This document shows, piece by piece, positions 49,986 to 59,864 of a stretch of 64,000 bases of DNA. The notes below the pieces were generated by a model, which was not told where the DNA came from, did no database searches, and saw only the letters and a list, made by a program, of their open reading frames with translations. The DNA is from Oscillospiraceae bacterium. GTDB lineage: Bacteria; Bacillota; Clostridia; Oscillospirales; Ruminococcaceae. Made by a program: the position numbers and the translations under genes. The stretch is from positions 45,411 through 109,410 of the forward strand of contig JAUNJJ010000001.1 in the NCBI GenBank assembly GCA_030533325.1, in the 5' to 3' direction. Within the stretch, counting starts at the first letter, position 1, and every line of letters begins with the position of its first letter.

Positions 49986-50993
49986 ATGAACAATGCAAAA
50001 ATGATTAATTTTAACGGAACACCATGTGTAGAGCTTACTGCAGGCGGCTATACAGCACTGATAGCCTACGAAATCGGCTGCAATGTAATAAGGCTCCGAA
50101 ACACAGAACATGCAGTTGAATTTTTCAGATTCAATTCCGACAATCCGGCAGAGACAATTATCAGTTCACCTGAGGTATGGGGAATGCCGACACTGTATTT
50201 CCCGAACAGACTTGCTGACGGTGTACTCAAAACATCAGATGCTGAATATCACTGGCCGGTAAATGAAAAAAATCATTACAACAACCATATCCACGGTTTC
50301 CTTCACAAGAGAGTACATAATGTCGAAGAGTACAGCTCAGATGAAAAGAGTGCGTGGGTAAGGACGAAGTTCGTATTTGACAGCAATGATGAATTCTATC
50401 AGTACATGCCGGTTGACTTTACTGTTGAGTATACATTCACACTTTCGGAGGACGGACTTAAGCAGGACATTAAGTTTACAAACAACTCTGAAAAGGTTCT
50501 TCCGGTTTCCATCGGTTCACACACAGCTATGGCTGCTCCTTTTGTTGACGGAGCAAAGCTTGCAGATATAAGACTTCAGGTTCCTGCGATGATGAGATGC
50601 GAACTCAACGAAAGATGCCTTCCTACAGAAAACCTTCTCGATCTTTCCGAATGGGACAAGGAGTATGTTGACGGTACAAAGATACCTGTGCTTCAGAATC
50701 TTGACAACGATATGTATGCTGCAGGCAGACTTGAACTTAACGGAAAGCCGTTCAACGGAATTATTGCCGAGGACAGGGCAAGCGGAATCAAAATCTGCTA
50801 CGAGGTATCAGATGAATACCGTTTCTGGATTATATGGAATGACCAGGGCTTTAACGGTTACTTCTGTCCTGAGCCGATGACAGCTATGATAAATGCTCCG
50901 AATCTTTCACTTTCACCTTCAGTAAGCGGTTACAGAGAGATTGTAAAGGGACAGACTTTCGAAGCTTCACAGCATTTCTTTGTTTCACTGTGA
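49986..50993 (+). CDS. Aldose 1-epimerase family protein
   Basis: Interconverts alpha and beta anomers of a sugar, probably glucose or galactose. The 335 aa beta-sandwich protein has YFPNRLADG (about 78-86), HNNHIHGF-type histidines (NNHIHGF, about 98-104), IGSHTA (about 180) and a late catalytic-type Glu (YFCPEPMT, about 295). It sits directly upstream of cellobiose phosphorylase, whose glucose-1-phosphate and glucose products it could complement. Confidence 0.88.
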   Translation: MNNAKMINFNGTPCVELTAGGYTALIAYEIGCNVIRLRNTEHAVEFFRFNSDNPAETIISSPEVWGMPTLYFPNRLADGVLKTSDAEYHWPVNEKNHYNNHIHGFLHKRVHNVEEYSSDEKSAWVRTKFVFDSNDEFYQYMPVDFTVEYTFTLSEDGLKQDIKFTNNSEKVLPVSIGSHTAMAAPFVDGAKLADIRLQVPAMMRCELNERCLPTENLLDLSEWDKEYVDGTKIPVLQNLDNDMYAAGRLELNGKPFNGIIAEDRASGIKICYEVSDEYRFWIIWNDQGFNGYFCPEPMTAMINAPNLSLSPSVSGYREIVKGQTFEASQHFFVSL

Positions 50994-51020
50994 TTTTCTG
51001 CGGATTTTTTACTAAATCAC

Positions 51021-51049
51021 TTGAAAAATAATAAAAAATATGATATAAT
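51021..51049 (+). promoter_or_regulatory. Promoter of cellobiose phosphorylase
   Basis: TTGAAA (51021-51026), 17 bp and TATAAT (51044-51049), 64 bp before the ATG. Confidence 0.78.
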
Positions 51050-51112
51050 CAGCTTAATAGTTTTGATAAAATATACAAAACAAAAATTTACTTAATAAAA
51101 GGAGTATCAATC

Positions 51113-53587
51113 ATGAAATTCGGATTTTTCGATGACGCAAGAAGAGAATACGTTATCAATTCTCCAAGAACACCTTATCCATGGATTAACTACCTTGGAA
51201 CACAGGGATTCTTCTCACTGATTTCAAATACTGCAGGCGGCTACAGCTTCTACAAGGATGCACGTCTCAGAAGAATAACAAGATACCGTTACAACAATGT
51301 GCCTATCGATATGGGCGGACGTTATTTCTACATAAACGACAACGGTACAGTATGGAATCCAGGCTGGTCACCGGTTAAGACAGAACTCGATTCATACGAA
51401 TGCCGTCACGGTATGGGCTATACAATCATCACAGGTAAGAAGAACGACCTCAAGGCTGAAGTAACATTCTTCGTTCCTCAGAACTATGACGGCGAAGTTC
51501 AGCAGGTAGTCCTCACAAACGAAGGTTCTGCCGCAAAGACATTCAAGCTCTTCTCATTCGCTGAATGGTGCTTATGGGATGCTCAGGATGACTGTACAAA
51601 CTTCCAGAGAAACTTCTCAACAGGCCGTGTTGAAGTTGACGGTTCAGCAATCTACCACAAGACAGAATACAGAGACAGACGTGACCACTATGCGTTCTAC
51701 TCAGTAAACGATACAATCGACGGTTACGATACAGACCGTGATTCATTCATCGGTCTCTACAACGGTTTCCACAATCCTGAAGCTGTACTTGCAGGCAAGG
51801 CAACAAATTCATTTGCTGACGGCTGGTCACCAATCGCTTCACACTACAAGGAGATTACACTCGCTCCGGGCGAAAGCAAGACACTTATCTTTATCCTCGG
51901 CTACGTTGAGATGCCTGCTGACCAGAAGTTTGAAGCTGACGGCAAGACAATCAACAAGGTTAAGGCTCATGCAATGATGGAAAAGTTCAACACACCTGAA
52001 AAGGTTGCTGCAGGTCTTGCTGAACTCAGAACTGTATGGGATTCACTCCTCGGAATCCTTAACGTTAACACACCTGAAGACAAGGTGAACAGAATGGTTA
52101 ACATCTGGAACCAGTATCAGTGTATGGTTACTTTCAACCTTTCACGTTCTGCTTCATACTTCGAATCAGGTATCGGTCGTGGTATGGGCTTCAGAGATTC
52201 CAACCAGGACGTTCTCGGTTTCGTACACCAGATTCCGGACCGTGCAAGAGAAAGAATTATCGACATCGCTTCAACTCAGTTCCCTGACGGCGGATGCTAT
52301 CACCAGTACCAGCCACTCACAAAGAAGGGTAATGCTGATATCGGCGGTGACTTCTCAGATGATCCGCTTTGGCTCATCCTCTCAGTTTCTGCATACATCA
52401 AGGAAACAGGTGACTGGAGTATCCTCGACGAGATGGTTCCTTATGACAACGATGCATCAAAGGCTCAGCCAATGCTCGATCACCTCAAGGTTTCATTCTA
52501 CCACATCGTAAACAACCTCGGACCTCACGGACTTCCGCTTGCAATGCGTGCTGACTGGAATGACTGTATCAACCTCTCATGCTTCTCAGACACACCGGGC
52601 GAAAGCTTCCAGACATATACAAACCCTAAGTTTGCTGCTGAAGGCGGCTACTCAAAGGTTGCTGAATCAGTATTCGTTGCTGCTCTCTTCACATATGCAG
52701 GACCTAACTACGTTTCAATCCTTAAGCACCTTGGCAAGGATGATGAAGCTGCAAAGGCTCAGGCTGAGATTGACAAGATGATGAAGAACATGATGGAATC
52801 TGCATGGGACGGCGACTGGTTCCTCCGTGCATATGATGCAAACGGCAACAAGATGGGTTCAAAGGAATGTGAAGAAGGACAGATTTTCATTGAACCACAG
52901 GGCTTTGCAATCATGTCAGGTCTTGACAAGGACATCACAGCAAAGACACTTAAGTCTATCGATGAGAGACTTAACACACAGCATGGTCTTGTTCTTAACA
53001 ACCCTGCATTCACAAAGTACTATGTAGAATACGGCGAGATCTCAACATATCCGGGCGGATACAAGGAAAACGCTGGTATCTTCACACATAACAATGCATG
53101 GATTATCTGTGCTGCTGCTTACGCAGGCGAAGGTGATCAGGCATTTAAGTACTATTCAGAAATCGCTCCTGCATACACAGAAGAAACTTCAGACTTACAC
53201 AAGACTGAACCATATGTATATGGTCAGATGATTGGCGGTAAGGATGCAGGTGCTGATATCGGCAAGCCTGGCAAGAACTTCGGTCAGGGCAAGAACTCAT
53301 GGCTCACAGGTACAGCTGCATGGAACATGGTAGCTATCTCACAGTACATCCTCGGTGTACAGCCTGACTTCGACGGTCTTAAGGTTGATCCTTCAATCCC
53401 TGCTGCATGGGACGGCTTCACAGCTACAAGAAAGTACCGTGGTGCAGAATACTCTATCACAATCAAGAACCCTGATCATGTTTGCAAGGGTGTTAAGAGT
53501 GTAACAGTTGACGGCAATGCAGTTGAAGGCAATACTCTCCCTGTATTTGACGGCGGCGTTCACAGTGTTGAAGTTGTAATGGGTTAA
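51113..53587 (+). CDS. Cellobiose phosphorylase (GH94)
   Basis: Splits cellobiose with phosphate into glucose-1-phosphate and glucose, saving ATP. The 824 aa protein lacks a signal peptide and so is cytosolic. It has the GH94 plan: an N-terminal beta-sandwich (about 1-290), a linker helix pair, an (alpha/alpha)6 barrel with RDSNQD (about 363-368) and catalytic Asp in RADWNDC (about 480-486), and a C-terminal sheet. Codons are strongly biased (AAC, TTC, CTC, GTT), which suggests very high expression. The length and sequence fit cellobiose rather than cellodextrin phosphorylase. Confidence 0.93.
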   Translation: MKFGFFDDARREYVINSPRTPYPWINYLGTQGFFSLISNTAGGYSFYKDARLRRITRYRYNNVPIDMGGRYFYINDNGTVWNPGWSPVKTELDSYECRHGMGYTIITGKKNDLKAEVTFFVPQNYDGEVQQVVLTNEGSAAKTFKLFSFAEWCLWDAQDDCTNFQRNFSTGRVEVDGSAIYHKTEYRDRRDHYAFYSVNDTIDGYDTDRDSFIGLYNGFHNPEAVLAGKATNSFADGWSPIASHYKEITLAPGESKTLIFILGYVEMPADQKFEADGKTINKVKAHAMMEKFNTPEKVAAGLAELRTVWDSLLGILNVNTPEDKVNRMVNIWNQYQCMVTFNLSRSASYFESGIGRGMGFRDSNQDVLGFVHQIPDRARERIIDIASTQFPDGGCYHQYQPLTKKGNADIGGDFSDDPLWLILSVSAYIKETGDWSILDEMVPYDNDASKAQPMLDHLKVSFYHIVNNLGPHGLPLAMRADWNDCINLSCFSDTPGESFQTYTNPKFAAEGGYSKVAESVFVAALFTYAGPNYVSILKHLGKDDEAAKAQAEIDKMMKNMMESAWDGDWFLRAYDANGNKMGSKECEEGQIFIEPQGFAIMSGLDKDITAKTLKSIDERLNTQHGLVLNNPAFTKYYVEYGEISTYPGGYKENAGIFTHNNAWIICAAAYAGEGDQAFKYYSEIAPAYTEETSDLHKTEPYVYGQMIGGKDAGADIGKPGKNFGQGKNSWLTGTAAWNMVAISQYILGVQPDFDGLKVDPSIPAAWDGFTATRKYRGAEYSITIKNPDHVCKGVKSVTVDGNAVEGNTLPVFDGGVHSVEVVMG

Positions 53588-53622
53588 TAAACAGGTAAAC
53601 TGGTTCTTATATTTATATACAG

Positions 53623-53658
53623 AATTTCCGGAACAGATTGTGTTCCGGAAATTTTTTT
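53623..53658. terminator. Terminator between cellobiose phosphorylase and the XRE-like gene
   Basis: AATTTCCGGAACA and TGTTCCGGAAATT pair perfectly (13 bp) around GATTG, followed by seven T. Confidence 0.9.
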
Positions 53659-53662
53659 GTTT

Positions 53663-54634
53663 TTACAACTCTGATATTACGTTTAAAGCTTCTTTCAGGG
53701 ATTTTCTAAGGCTTTGTTCGTAGATAAGTATACTGCTCCAGAAGCTGCCGGTGCGGAATATGAGTGACATTTTTTTATCGTCATTTTCAATATACAGATT
53801 ATTGCTTAGCTTTAATGCGGCATCTGAAAACTCCGGTGAATCTGATATTTTTCTGAATATCAGTTCCGGAGTTTTTTCGGCTGTTCTGTCAAATGAATTC
53901 CTGTAGAATTTCAGTATGTCGGAACGGGTGTGAAGTATTCCGCGGTCACATTCACGGCTGAAGCAGAATGCGTATTTTTCAGTTATTATGATGTTGGGAA
54001 GAATAGAGTCTGTTTCTGAGGTTCTGCTGTAGTTTATCAGCGGAGTATAATCGTCACAGAACAAAAGAAGGGGAAGAATTTTTTCAAGTGTTTTCAGATT
54101 CCGGCCTGCATCAGAGGGAGAAAAACTGAGAATCTGGATGATACTGATTTCAGGACGGCTCATACATGCGGCTGTAAGTTCGCCAGAGATGTTTGAATAT
54201 AAAGGGGGAGAGATAATCAGTATACGCTTACAGCTGCTTTCAGATATCATTCTGTGGATTGTGAGCGATACGGAAAGACTGTCGTATATCACTGACGGAA
54301 TCAGTTTTTCCGATGATATGCACGCTTTGAATATATCCGGCCGTGAGAAGTTTGAAAGTGTACTGAAAATCCGCTGTGCTGTCAGGCAGTTTTCATATCC
54401 CTCCTCTCCAAGTGAAGCAAGCCGGTAGCTGCTGCACAGATTTTCCTTTTCATCACATGAGAGCATAAGGCCCTCAGATAGTTTAAGAACAATTTTTATA
54501 TCCGATGGTGTTCTTGTACCCGAAATGAATTTGTGAAGAAGAGTTCTCTCTATTCCGGTTTCCGAAGAGAGCGCAGAGATATTTACCTTTCTTTCTTTTA
54601 CAAATTCTGACAGAACACAGGAGAAATTTTTCAT
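53663..54634 (-). CDS. XRE-like regulator with a large C-terminal domain
   Basis: A 323 aa cytosolic protein. Residues 1-60 form a Cro/C1-type HTH (FVKERKVNISALSSETGIERTLLHKFISGTRTPS). The remainder (about 75-323) is an unrecognised alpha/beta domain. ATG 54634 sits six bases after AGGTG; GTG 54643 is an alternative. It is divergent from the Tad pilus operon, and the tandem TACCTCTTAGGG elements lie between them, so it is a candidate regulator of the pilus promoter. A -10-like TATAAT is visible upstream but the -35 is poor. Confidence 0.75.
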   Translation of the reverse strand: MKNFSCVLSEFVKERKVNISALSSETGIERTLLHKFISGTRTPSDIKIVLKLSEGLMLSCDEKENLCSSYRLASLGEEGYENCLTAQRIFSTLSNFSRPDIFKACISSEKLIPSVIYDSLSVSLTIHRMISESSCKRILIISPPLYSNISGELTAACMSRPEISIIQILSFSPSDAGRNLKTLEKILPLLLFCDDYTPLINYSRTSETDSILPNIIITEKYAFCFSRECDRGILHTRSDILKFYRNSFDRTAEKTPELIFRKISDSPEFSDAALKLSNNLYIENDDKKMSLIFRTGSFWSSILIYEQSLRKSLKEALNVISEL

Positions 54635-54726
54635 ATTTTGCACCTGCCTTTTTTTATCATATTTATTATATCATGGAAATTATGCGGTTTTTATCGAAAG
54701 ATATTTTACATATAATGGTAAAAAAA

Positions 54727-54796
54727 TACCTCTTAGGGCGAACAGATTACCTCTTAGGGCGAAACTATTGAAATCTGAGATAAAATCAATTATACT
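54727..54796 (+). promoter_or_regulatory. Activator-type promoter of the Tad operon, copy B
   Basis: Two direct copies of TACCTCTTAGGG start at 54727 and 54748 (period 21 bp). TTGAAA begins at 54768, exactly 20 bp after the second start. A 17 bp spacer and TATACT (54791-54796) follow. Transcription would begin near 54803, giving a leader of about 100 nt before the TadZ-like gene. The layout matches copy A at 7987-8056 base for base in spacing. Confidence 0.78.
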
Positions 54797-54903
54797 AAAT
54801 AACGTAGTCAGAAAACAGAAAATAAAAAACACTGTCACACACTTTGTCACATCTTTACACAAAGAATTTCCGACTGTAAAATAGTTTTAAGGGGGCGTGA
54901 ACC

Positions 54904-55980
54904 ATGATAAAGATAAAATTAGGAATTGTTGACAGCGACAGACTCTATCTTGAAAGGCTTACAGAGCTTATCGGAAAAAAATACAGAAATCAGATAGAGA
55001 TTTATTCGTTTACTGAACCGTCATCAGTTTTACAGTCAGTGAGGGAAAACCGGATAAATGTACTTGCTGTTTCCCAGGACACGGAAATAAAAACTGAAAA
55101 TCTTGCAGAGTTCTGTATGTTTGCATATCTGACGGATTCGTCAGTCATTGATACATACAAGGGACACAGAACCATATGCCGTTATCAGAGAGCAGATGTT
55201 ATTTACAAACAGATACTCGGTCTTTACTCTGAGAAGCTTGCTGACAAGGTAAGGTACCGGATGTCAGGAATAAAAAAATCCCGTATCAGCCTGTTCTGCT
55301 CTGTCTGTGAAGGTGACGGAGCCACAACGGCAGCTGCAGCATTTGCGGAGCATCTTGCACTGCACGGAAAGAAAACGCTGTTTCTTAGCCTCAAACAGTT
55401 CGGAGACACAGGAAAGATATTCAGTGCAGAGGGTGAAAGTTCATTTACAGATATAATATTTGCACTGAAAAGCCGCAAGGCCAATATAACACTTAAGCTT
55501 GAAAGTGCGGTAAAACAGAGCCAGAGCGGTGTTTATTTCTATGACCAGTGCAGAAATCCTCTTGACTACACGGAGATAAAGGACAGCGAGCTTCGGACAC
55601 TTATTGATGAGATGAGTTCAAACTTCGGTTACAGCAATATCGTTATAGTAAGTGATTTCTTTATCTCGGACAGGCTTATCACTCTTCTTGAATATGCATT
55701 TGACGTGATTTTCGTTTCAGGAGATTCAGGACTTTCAAGGGAGAGATTTGAGCAGAAGAGTGAGGTTATAGGCAGTATAGAAAAACGCCGGAACATAAAT
55801 ATCTCGGACAAGATGAAGATAATTTTCAACAAGTCAGGATATATAAAAACCTTCCCTGTGGATATCCCTGTTGTCGGAATTCAGCCTGAACTGGATATCC
55901 ATGAGGAAAGGGATATCGTAAGAAGCTTCTCATCTTCGGAAATGTTCAGTAAACTTTATGCAGAGGAGGATGCAGTATGA
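54904..55980 (+). CDS. TadZ/CpaE-like pilus localisation ATPase
   Basis: A 358 aa protein with an N-terminal receiver-like domain (KLGIVDSDRLYLERLTELI...) and a MinD/ParA-like domain from about 125, whose deviant Walker A reads CEGDGATTAAA in place of KGGxGKT. The signature lysines are missing, so ATP hydrolysis is uncertain. TadZ proteins place the pilus machine at a site in the cell. RBS AAGGGGGCG. It overlaps the ATPase gene by 4 bp and opens the operon. Confidence 0.85.
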   Translation: MIKIKLGIVDSDRLYLERLTELIGKKYRNQIEIYSFTEPSSVLQSVRENRINVLAVSQDTEIKTENLAEFCMFAYLTDSSVIDTYKGHRTICRYQRADVIYKQILGLYSEKLADKVRYRMSGIKKSRISLFCSVCEGDGATTAAAAFAEHLALHGKKTLFLSLKQFGDTGKIFSAEGESSFTDIIFALKSRKANITLKLESAVKQSQSGVYFYDQCRNPLDYTEIKDSELRTLIDEMSSNFGYSNIVIVSDFFISDRLITLLEYAFDVIFVSGDSGLSRERFEQKSEVIGSIEKRRNINISDKMKIIFNKSGYIKTFPVDIPVVGIQPELDIHEERDIVRSFSSSEMFSKLYAEEDAV

Positions 55981-57230
55981 GAACAGCTTTGCAGATTAAT
56001 GCAGATACAGAGGAGAGCATAGTTTCAGAGCTTCGCAGATATGTAAGAGACAATTTCAGCCTTTCGGAACTTTCCGATGATGAACTCTTTGATTCAGTGA
56101 GCAGGCTTGTTATCGAAAAGACCGGCAGTACGGGAATGTCCATTGACGAACAGGTCGGAATTACCGAGAGCGTGTACAGCTCGATAAGGGGATTCGGCGT
56201 TCTTGATATGATTATGAAGGATGATTCGGTAACTGAGGTTATGATAAACGGTTATGACAGCATATGGATTGAGAAGAACGGAATGCTGAAGAAGCTTGAC
56301 AACAGATTTGAGAGTGAGGCACATCTTGAAGACACTATTCAGCGAATAGTTGCTATGGCGGGACGTGAAGTAAATCAGGCAAGTCCGATAGTTGACACAA
56401 GACTTCCGGACGGTTCACGTGTAAATGTAGTTCTTCCGCCGGTTTCAGTTGACGGACCGGTTGTCACAATAAGAAAATTCTCCGTAAGCCGGATGACTAT
56501 GGACGAGCTTGTCAGAATCGGGTCGGTTACAGAAGAGGCAGCAGAAATGCTCAGGTCGTTTGTAAAGGCCGGATACAACATTTTCATAAGCGGCGGTACC
56601 GGCTCCGGAAAGACAACTTTTCTGAATGCTCTTTCTGATTTTATCCCGGAAAATGAACGTGTGATTACCATTGAAGACTCTGCGGAACTTCAGATAGCCG
56701 GAGTAAAGAACCTTGTCCGGCTTGAGACACGAAATGCCAATACATCCGGTTCCGGTGCAGTTTCAATGCGTGAGCTTATAAAGTCTTCGCTTCGTATGAG
56801 GCCGGAAAGGATAATAGTCGGTGAAGTCCGCGGCGCAGAGGCGCTTGATATGCTTACTGCGATGAATACCGGACATGATGGTTCACTTTCAACCGGACAT
56901 GCAAACTCTGCAGAGGATATGATGTCAAGACTTGAAACCATGGTGCTTTCGGGTTCTGAACTTCCGCTTGCAGCGGTAAGAAGTCAGATAGCGTCAGCCA
57001 TAGATATAGTGGTTCATCTGTCAAGAATGAGGGACCACAGCAGGAAGGTTACGGAGATATCAGAGATAACCGGTGTGGAAAACGGGGAGATAGTTATGAA
57101 TCCGCTCTATTTGTTTGAGGAGAGCGGGGAAAGCACAGTGGAAAAGCTGTGCGGAGGACTGAGAAGAACGGAAAACAGGCTGGTTTCAGATACCAAGCTT
57201 ATAAGAAGCGGAATATATACGGAGGTATGA
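55977..57230 (+). CDS. Tad pilus assembly ATPase (TadA/CpaF)
   Basis: The secretion/pilus motor ATPase, 417 aa. Walker A is GGTGSGKTT (about residues 205-213), followed by the Asp box (ITIEDSAELQ), Walker B region (RPERIIVGEVRG) and His box (GHDGSLSTGHANS). An N-terminal domain of about 85 aa precedes the core. It powers export and polymerisation of Flp pilin. Overlapped by tadZ-like upstream and 1 bp from the tadB-like gene. Confidence 0.95.
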   Translation: MRTALQINADTEESIVSELRRYVRDNFSLSELSDDELFDSVSRLVIEKTGSTGMSIDEQVGITESVYSSIRGFGVLDMIMKDDSVTEVMINGYDSIWIEKNGMLKKLDNRFESEAHLEDTIQRIVAMAGREVNQASPIVDTRLPDGSRVNVVLPPVSVDGPVVTIRKFSVSRMTMDELVRIGSVTEEAAEMLRSFVKAGYNIFISGGTGSGKTTFLNALSDFIPENERVITIEDSAELQIAGVKNLVRLETRNANTSGSGAVSMRELIKSSLRMRPERIIVGEVRGAEALDMLTAMNTGHDGSLSTGHANSAEDMMSRLETMVLSGSELPLAAVRSQIASAIDIVVHLSRMRDHSRKVTEISEITGVENGEIVMNPLYLFEESGESTVEKLCGGLRRTENRLVSDTKLIRSGIYTEV

Positions 57231-57231
57231 G

Positions 57232-58014
57232 ATGAGAAGAAGAAAATACGAGGAAAACAAGGGACTGACGGGAATGGGGAGAGACTATTCTGTTTATTAT
57301 ATGAGTACGGCTGAAAAATTTATCAGTCTGTCGCTGGGTGCAGCAGCGGGAACTGCGGCGTTCTGCATATTTTTCGGAATGTGTATTCCTGCGGCGGCGG
57401 CCGGGATTGCCGGAGGAGCAGGAGGTATGAAGCTTGGAAAGAAATATTTTAAGGAGAAAAGAGATGAGAATCTCTTAAGGCAGTTCAGGGACTTCCTTGA
57501 CTCCATGGCTTCATCACTTTCAGCAGGACAGAATATTTCCGGGGCACTTTGCTCGGCACACGATGATATAATTCAGCTTTACGGGGAAAAATCGCTTATG
57601 GCGGAGGAAACCGGGATAATAGTAAACGGCATAAGGAACAATCTGAACGCCGAGGAGCTGTTTGAAGATTTTGCACGCAGAAGCGGACAGAGGGATATAC
57701 AGACTTTTTCCGATACTTTTTGCGTGTGCAACAGAACAGGAGGAAATATGAGAGAGGTTATTGTCAGAACGGTAGGTACGCTTAGTGAAAAAATGCAGAC
57801 CGAAAAGGAGATAGATGTTATTGCGTCCAAAGGAAAAAATGAACTTCTTCTTATGGCAGCCATGCCCTTCATCATTGTTCCGATGCTCGGAACACTCGGA
57901 GAGAGCGGAATGTCCGGAAATAATCCGGTAAATGTGGCTGTGAAAATCGTCTGCGCCGTTCTTATAGTTCTTTCTGTTATTGCCGGCAGAAAGATAACAG
58001 ATATCAGAATATGA
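57232..58014 (+). CDS. Tad pilus inner-membrane platform protein (TadB-like)
   Basis: A 260 aa type II secretion F-domain protein. TM segments lie at about residues 35-62, 205-222 and 238-256, and the cytosolic T2SSF helix bundle (FRDFLDSMASSLSAGQNISGAL onward) lies between. Acts with TadC and the ATPase at the membrane. Starts 1 bp after the ATPase stop. Confidence 0.88.
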   Translation: MRRRKYEENKGLTGMGRDYSVYYMSTAEKFISLSLGAAAGTAAFCIFFGMCIPAAAAGIAGGAGGMKLGKKYFKEKRDENLLRQFRDFLDSMASSLSAGQNISGALCSAHDDIIQLYGEKSLMAEETGIIVNGIRNNLNAEELFEDFARRSGQRDIQTFSDTFCVCNRTGGNMREVIVRTVGTLSEKMQTEKEIDVIASKGKNELLLMAAMPFIIVPMLGTLGESGMSGNNPVNVAVKIVCAVLIVLSVIAGRKITDIRI

Positions 58015-58032
58015 TGAAAAAGGAAATATGAA

Positions 58033-58902
58033 ATGAACATTAACGAATCTGTTATAATGGCAGCCGCAGGTACGGTATCCGCATTATTCTGGCTCTTTCT
58101 CTTTATAAGAGGGAACGGAAAATACAGTGAGATTATTAAAACAAAGGCAGCAAAGGAACTTCAGCTTCATGAGATTTTCTTCACAGGATTTGAACTTATG
58201 AAAATTCTGAAAATCAACGTAAAAAGCGGAAAGTTTACAGAGAAACGAAAAAATATTTCCGAAATATACGGTCAGAGGTATGCAGAATTCTATACATATC
58301 TCTTTACCGGAGCTCAGATTTCATATGCAGCTCTTTTATTTCCGGTTTCCCTTCTTGCCGGAGCGGCAGCCGGGAGCCTGATTACAGCTCTTCTCGGTAC
58401 TGCAGCTTCAGTGCTTATGCTCTTTGTGCTTGATGCTGAGGTCAGGAAAAAGACTGAGGAAAAGCACGAGGAGATAATGTGTGAACTGCCTGATGTAATT
58501 ATGAGGCTTACCCTGCTTATCAATGCAGGAATGGTTCTCAGAGACGCATGGAGTATGATTGCAGAGTCATCAGATACCGCACTCGGACGTGAGATGAAGC
58601 AGACCGGTTCGGATATAAGAAACGGTATGCCGGAAATCGATGCATTTAATCTCTTTGCGGAAAGATGCAGAACAAAGGAAATAAGAAAATTTGCCGGGTC
58701 ACTTGTACAGAATATAAAAAAGGGAAGTGCCGGACTTTCAGAGTCCCTGCAGCAGCTTGCTGATGAACAGTGGGACGAGAAAAAGAATTATGTGAGAAAA
58801 AAGGCCGCTTCATCGGAACAGAAACTACTGTTTCCAATGCTTATGATATTTGTATCGATAATAATGATGATAGTAGTTCCTGTATTTACTAACATGCTTT
58901 AG
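58033..58902 (+). CDS. Tad pilus inner-membrane platform protein (TadC-like)
   Basis: A 289 aa type II secretion F-domain protein, the second platform subunit. TMs near residues 7-25, 95-135 and 268-288; T2SSF domain with ELPDVIMRLTLLINAGMVLRDAW (about 152-174). RBS AAAGGAAATATG, 18 bp after tadB-like. Confidence 0.88.
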   Translation: MNINESVIMAAAGTVSALFWLFLFIRGNGKYSEIIKTKAAKELQLHEIFFTGFELMKILKINVKSGKFTEKRKNISEIYGQRYAEFYTYLFTGAQISYAALLFPVSLLAGAAAGSLITALLGTAASVLMLFVLDAEVRKKTEEKHEEIMCELPDVIMRLTLLINAGMVLRDAWSMIAESSDTALGREMKQTGSDIRNGMPEIDAFNLFAERCRTKEIRKFAGSLVQNIKKGSAGLSESLQQLADEQWDEKKNYVRKKAASSEQKLLFPMLMIFVSIIMMIVVPVFTNML

Positions 58903-58951
58903 GAAAAATGTTGAAAAATATTAAAATCAAAATTAAAGGAGAAATATTATT

Positions 58952-59191
58952 ATGAAAAATTTTATTGAAAAGACAATGAACAGAGCAGCAGAAAGAACAG
59001 CATGTGCAGCACTTGCACTCAGGAAAAATGCAGCCGACTTTATGAAAAATGAAGAGGGCGAGACAAATCTTGTTGCCATACTTCTCATTATCGTTGTAAC
59101 TGTGGCACTTGTGGCTATTTTCAAGGACAGAATCACAGATCTCGTAAACGGAATTTTTGACAAGATAGGAAAAGAAGTTGCTAAGATTTAA
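58952..59191 (+). CDS. Flp-type major pilin
   Basis: A 79 aa prepilin. The N-terminal 36 residues form an unusually long leader ending in EEG. The pilin helix ETNLVAILLIIVVTVALVAIF follows. Cleavage after Gly36 by the TadV-like peptidase encoded later in the operon is predicted; the conserved Glu at +1 differs from the +5 Glu of classical Flp. RBS AAAGGAG. The small size and location identify it as the pilus subunit. Confidence 0.85.
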   Translation: MKNFIEKTMNRAAERTACAALALRKNAADFMKNEEGETNLVAILLIIVVTVALVAIFKDRITDLVNGIFDKIGKEVAKI

Positions 59192-59864
59192 TAAGTTTTT
59201 AAAGAATCAGAGGGGTTCGGTACAGGTAATTGAGGCTGCATTTGTCTATCCGGTTGTTATACTTGCGGCTGCGGCTCTCATTTATCTTGGAATCTATGTG
59301 TTTGAGATTTCATATCTCGATGCCAGGGCAAAGGCGACAGCGGTTATGGCGGCAAAGACGATTTCGTTTACCGGATATGATGAGCTGGGGGATATTTACA
59401 CAGGGTTCGGACTGAATCCGGACGATGATAAACCGGACAGGGAACAGGTGAGAAAAGCTTATGAAAAAAACAGCCCTTACAGATATCTTCGGACGGGTGA
59501 GGCTGATGAAAGATTTTCCGAAATGACGGGGGGATATGCTTCAGGACTTATGTTTGCCTCTGCGGATACGGAGTGCAGCATAGATGTCAGCCGGAAAATG
59601 TTCGGCAGAGAGGTTGAAGTGAAGATACGAAAAAGAATCTCTCTTCCCTCGGTTTTAGGTCTTGCCGGAGCGGACTGTTTCCGAACTATAGAAGTTTCCG
59701 CAACAGCGGAAACTTCCGATCCGGCAGAGTTTATAAGGAATACTGATCTTGTTATGGGAACAGCTAAGGAAATTGCTGAGGCTACGGGAGCAGACGAAAA
59801 AATATCTGACATAAAGGAAAAAATAACGGGAGTACTTAAAAAGTTGAAGGCGGGAAACAGATAG
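59178..59864 (+). CDS. TadE-like minor pseudopilin
   Basis: A 228 aa protein with a short N-terminus ending in RGSVQVIEAAFVYPVVILAAAALIYLGIYVF (about residues 12-42), the TadE/TadF-type pseudopilin helix, and an extracytoplasmic domain. The start is TTG 59178, overlapping the pilin gene by 14 bp, with GGAAAAGAAG upstream. Confidence 0.82.
   Translation: MLRFNKFLKNQRGSVQVIEAAFVYPVVILAAAALIYLGIYVFEISYLDARAKATAVMAAKTISFTGYDELGDIYTGFGLNPDDDKPDREQVRKAYEKNSPYRYLRTGEADERFSEMTGGYASGLMFASADTECSIDVSRKMFGREVEVKIRKRISLPSVLGLAGADCFRTIEVSATAETSDPAEFIRNTDLVMGTAKEIAEATGADEKISDIKEKITGVLKKLKAGNR

Noticed and set aside
54727..54759. LytTR (AgrA-type) binding sites as a firm assignment
   Set aside because: The 21 bp period fits, but TACCTCTTAGGG does not match the usual LytTR core with GTT. 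I keep the geometry and leave the regulator open.
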